NCBI GenBank assembly: GCA_041487535.1
Contig: JBGPNM010000038.1
Coordinates: 1-12,094 of the forward strand
DNA length: 12,094 bases
Direction: 5' to 3'
Source: JANWHZ01 sp041487535
GTDB taxonomy: Bacteria; Patescibacteriota; Saccharimonadia; Saccharimonadales; UBA4665
The translations under genes and the position numbers were made by a program. Each line of letters starts with the position of its first letter. Within the stretch, counting starts at the first letter, position 1. A model generated the notes under the pieces. It did no database searches and was not told the origin of the DNA. It saw only the letters and a program-made list of their open reading frames with translations. This document shows positions 11,955-12,094 of the stretch, piece by piece.

Positions 11955-12094
11955 TAACCCCAGTTCGACATAACGGAAACCGTCAGACTTCCGTAAGCAG
12001 CGGTTGCGTCAGCAACCGCTGCTCTGTTCTTGTGTAATGAATTGCGGGCTTCTTTGGCTGCAGCTGGTAGGCAATAAGCCCGCTCAAGAGATTG
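11954..12094 (-). CDS. Possible partial leftward reading frame (3' end only)
   Basis: From the right edge of the window the minus strand is open for 46 codons to TAA at 11956-11954. It encodes an Ala-rich segment with AAAKEARNSLHKNRAAV and ending SVMSNWG. If real, it is the C-terminus of a gene lying outside. The strong hairpins in the same bases argue against coding, so this is only a possibility. I do not recognise the peptide. Confidence 0.25.
   Translation of the reverse strand, partial: QSLERAYCLPAAAKEARNSLHKNRAAVADATAAYGSLTVSVMSNWG
11961..12083 (+). ncRNA. Hairpin-rich right edge, possible small RNA
   Basis: Three inverted repeats occur in succession: ACGGAA (11973-11978) with TTCCGT (11989-11994); a perfect 12-bp stem AGCAGCGGTTGC (11996-12007) with GCAACCGCTGCT (12012-12023), loop GTCA, followed by CTGTTCTTG; and GCGGGCTT (12044-12051) with AAGCCCGC (12076-12083). 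A possible promoter lies at 11925-11954. The middle hairpin could terminate a short RNA begun near 11961. The alternative is coding sequence on the minus strand. Confidence 0.3.

Overview
The window looks like a chromosome segment of a Candidate Phyla Radiation bacterium, most likely a Saccharibacteria (TM7) relative. The reasons are the streamlined gene set, a zinc-finger-less NAD-dependent DNA ligase, a large secreted M23-peptidase/FN3 protein, moderate GC content and many orphan small proteins. The lineage is inferred from protein style only and is not proven. No CRISPR array, prophage or rRNA is present.

Layout, left to right. 1-256 is a non-coding, hairpin-rich stretch with a leftward promoter at its left edge and a rightward, apparently leaderless promoter at its right edge. 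257-3279 is a two-gene operon: a six-segment membrane protein whose stop overlaps the start of ligA (ATGA). 3280-3516 holds a promoter, several stems and a strong intrinsic terminator, so it probably encodes a small RNA. 3517-4853 carries three tandem paralogous beta-rich proteins of 133-142 residues. 4854-5040 has a very good promoter and two long hairpins leading into tRNA-Ala(GGC). A slipin/stomatin-like SPFH protein (5145-5909) and a small coiled-coil protein (6018-6392) follow. 6573-9434 is a 953-residue secreted peptidase/adhesin-like protein in a more AT-rich, Ser/Thr/Asn-rich segment.

9530-10584 is a mobile-element patch: an IS982-family element of 901 bp (14-bp inverted repeats, 7-bp target duplication, transposase broken by a stop codon and a frameshift), followed directly by a 134-bp MITE-like element with related ends. 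Both are flanked by copies of TATAGG and sit just upstream of the tRNA-Phe(GAA)/tRNA-Gly(GCC) promoter. The tRNA unit ends at a clear terminator (10842-10862). The tRNA-Gly has a compensatory change of the elbow pair (U19:A56 instead of G19:C56). Beyond it lie an 84-residue hypothetical protein and, convergent with it, a membrane-anchored Mrr-like nuclease (11191-11823). The right edge (11949-12094) is another hairpin-rich stretch that may be a small RNA or the 3' end of a leftward gene.

Functionally the genes mix DNA repair and replication (LigA), envelope functions (membrane protein, slipin, secreted hydrolase), translation (three tRNAs) and a nuclease. Several promoters share an extended -10 (TGn plus hexamer). 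At two genes this box sits 6-7 nt before the ATG, implying leaderless mRNAs. No single complete new system is visible. The strongest leads are the two structured RNAs near 3335-3456 and 4898-5034, the altered tRNA-Gly elbow, the Cys-depleted ligase, and the tandem beta-protein family.
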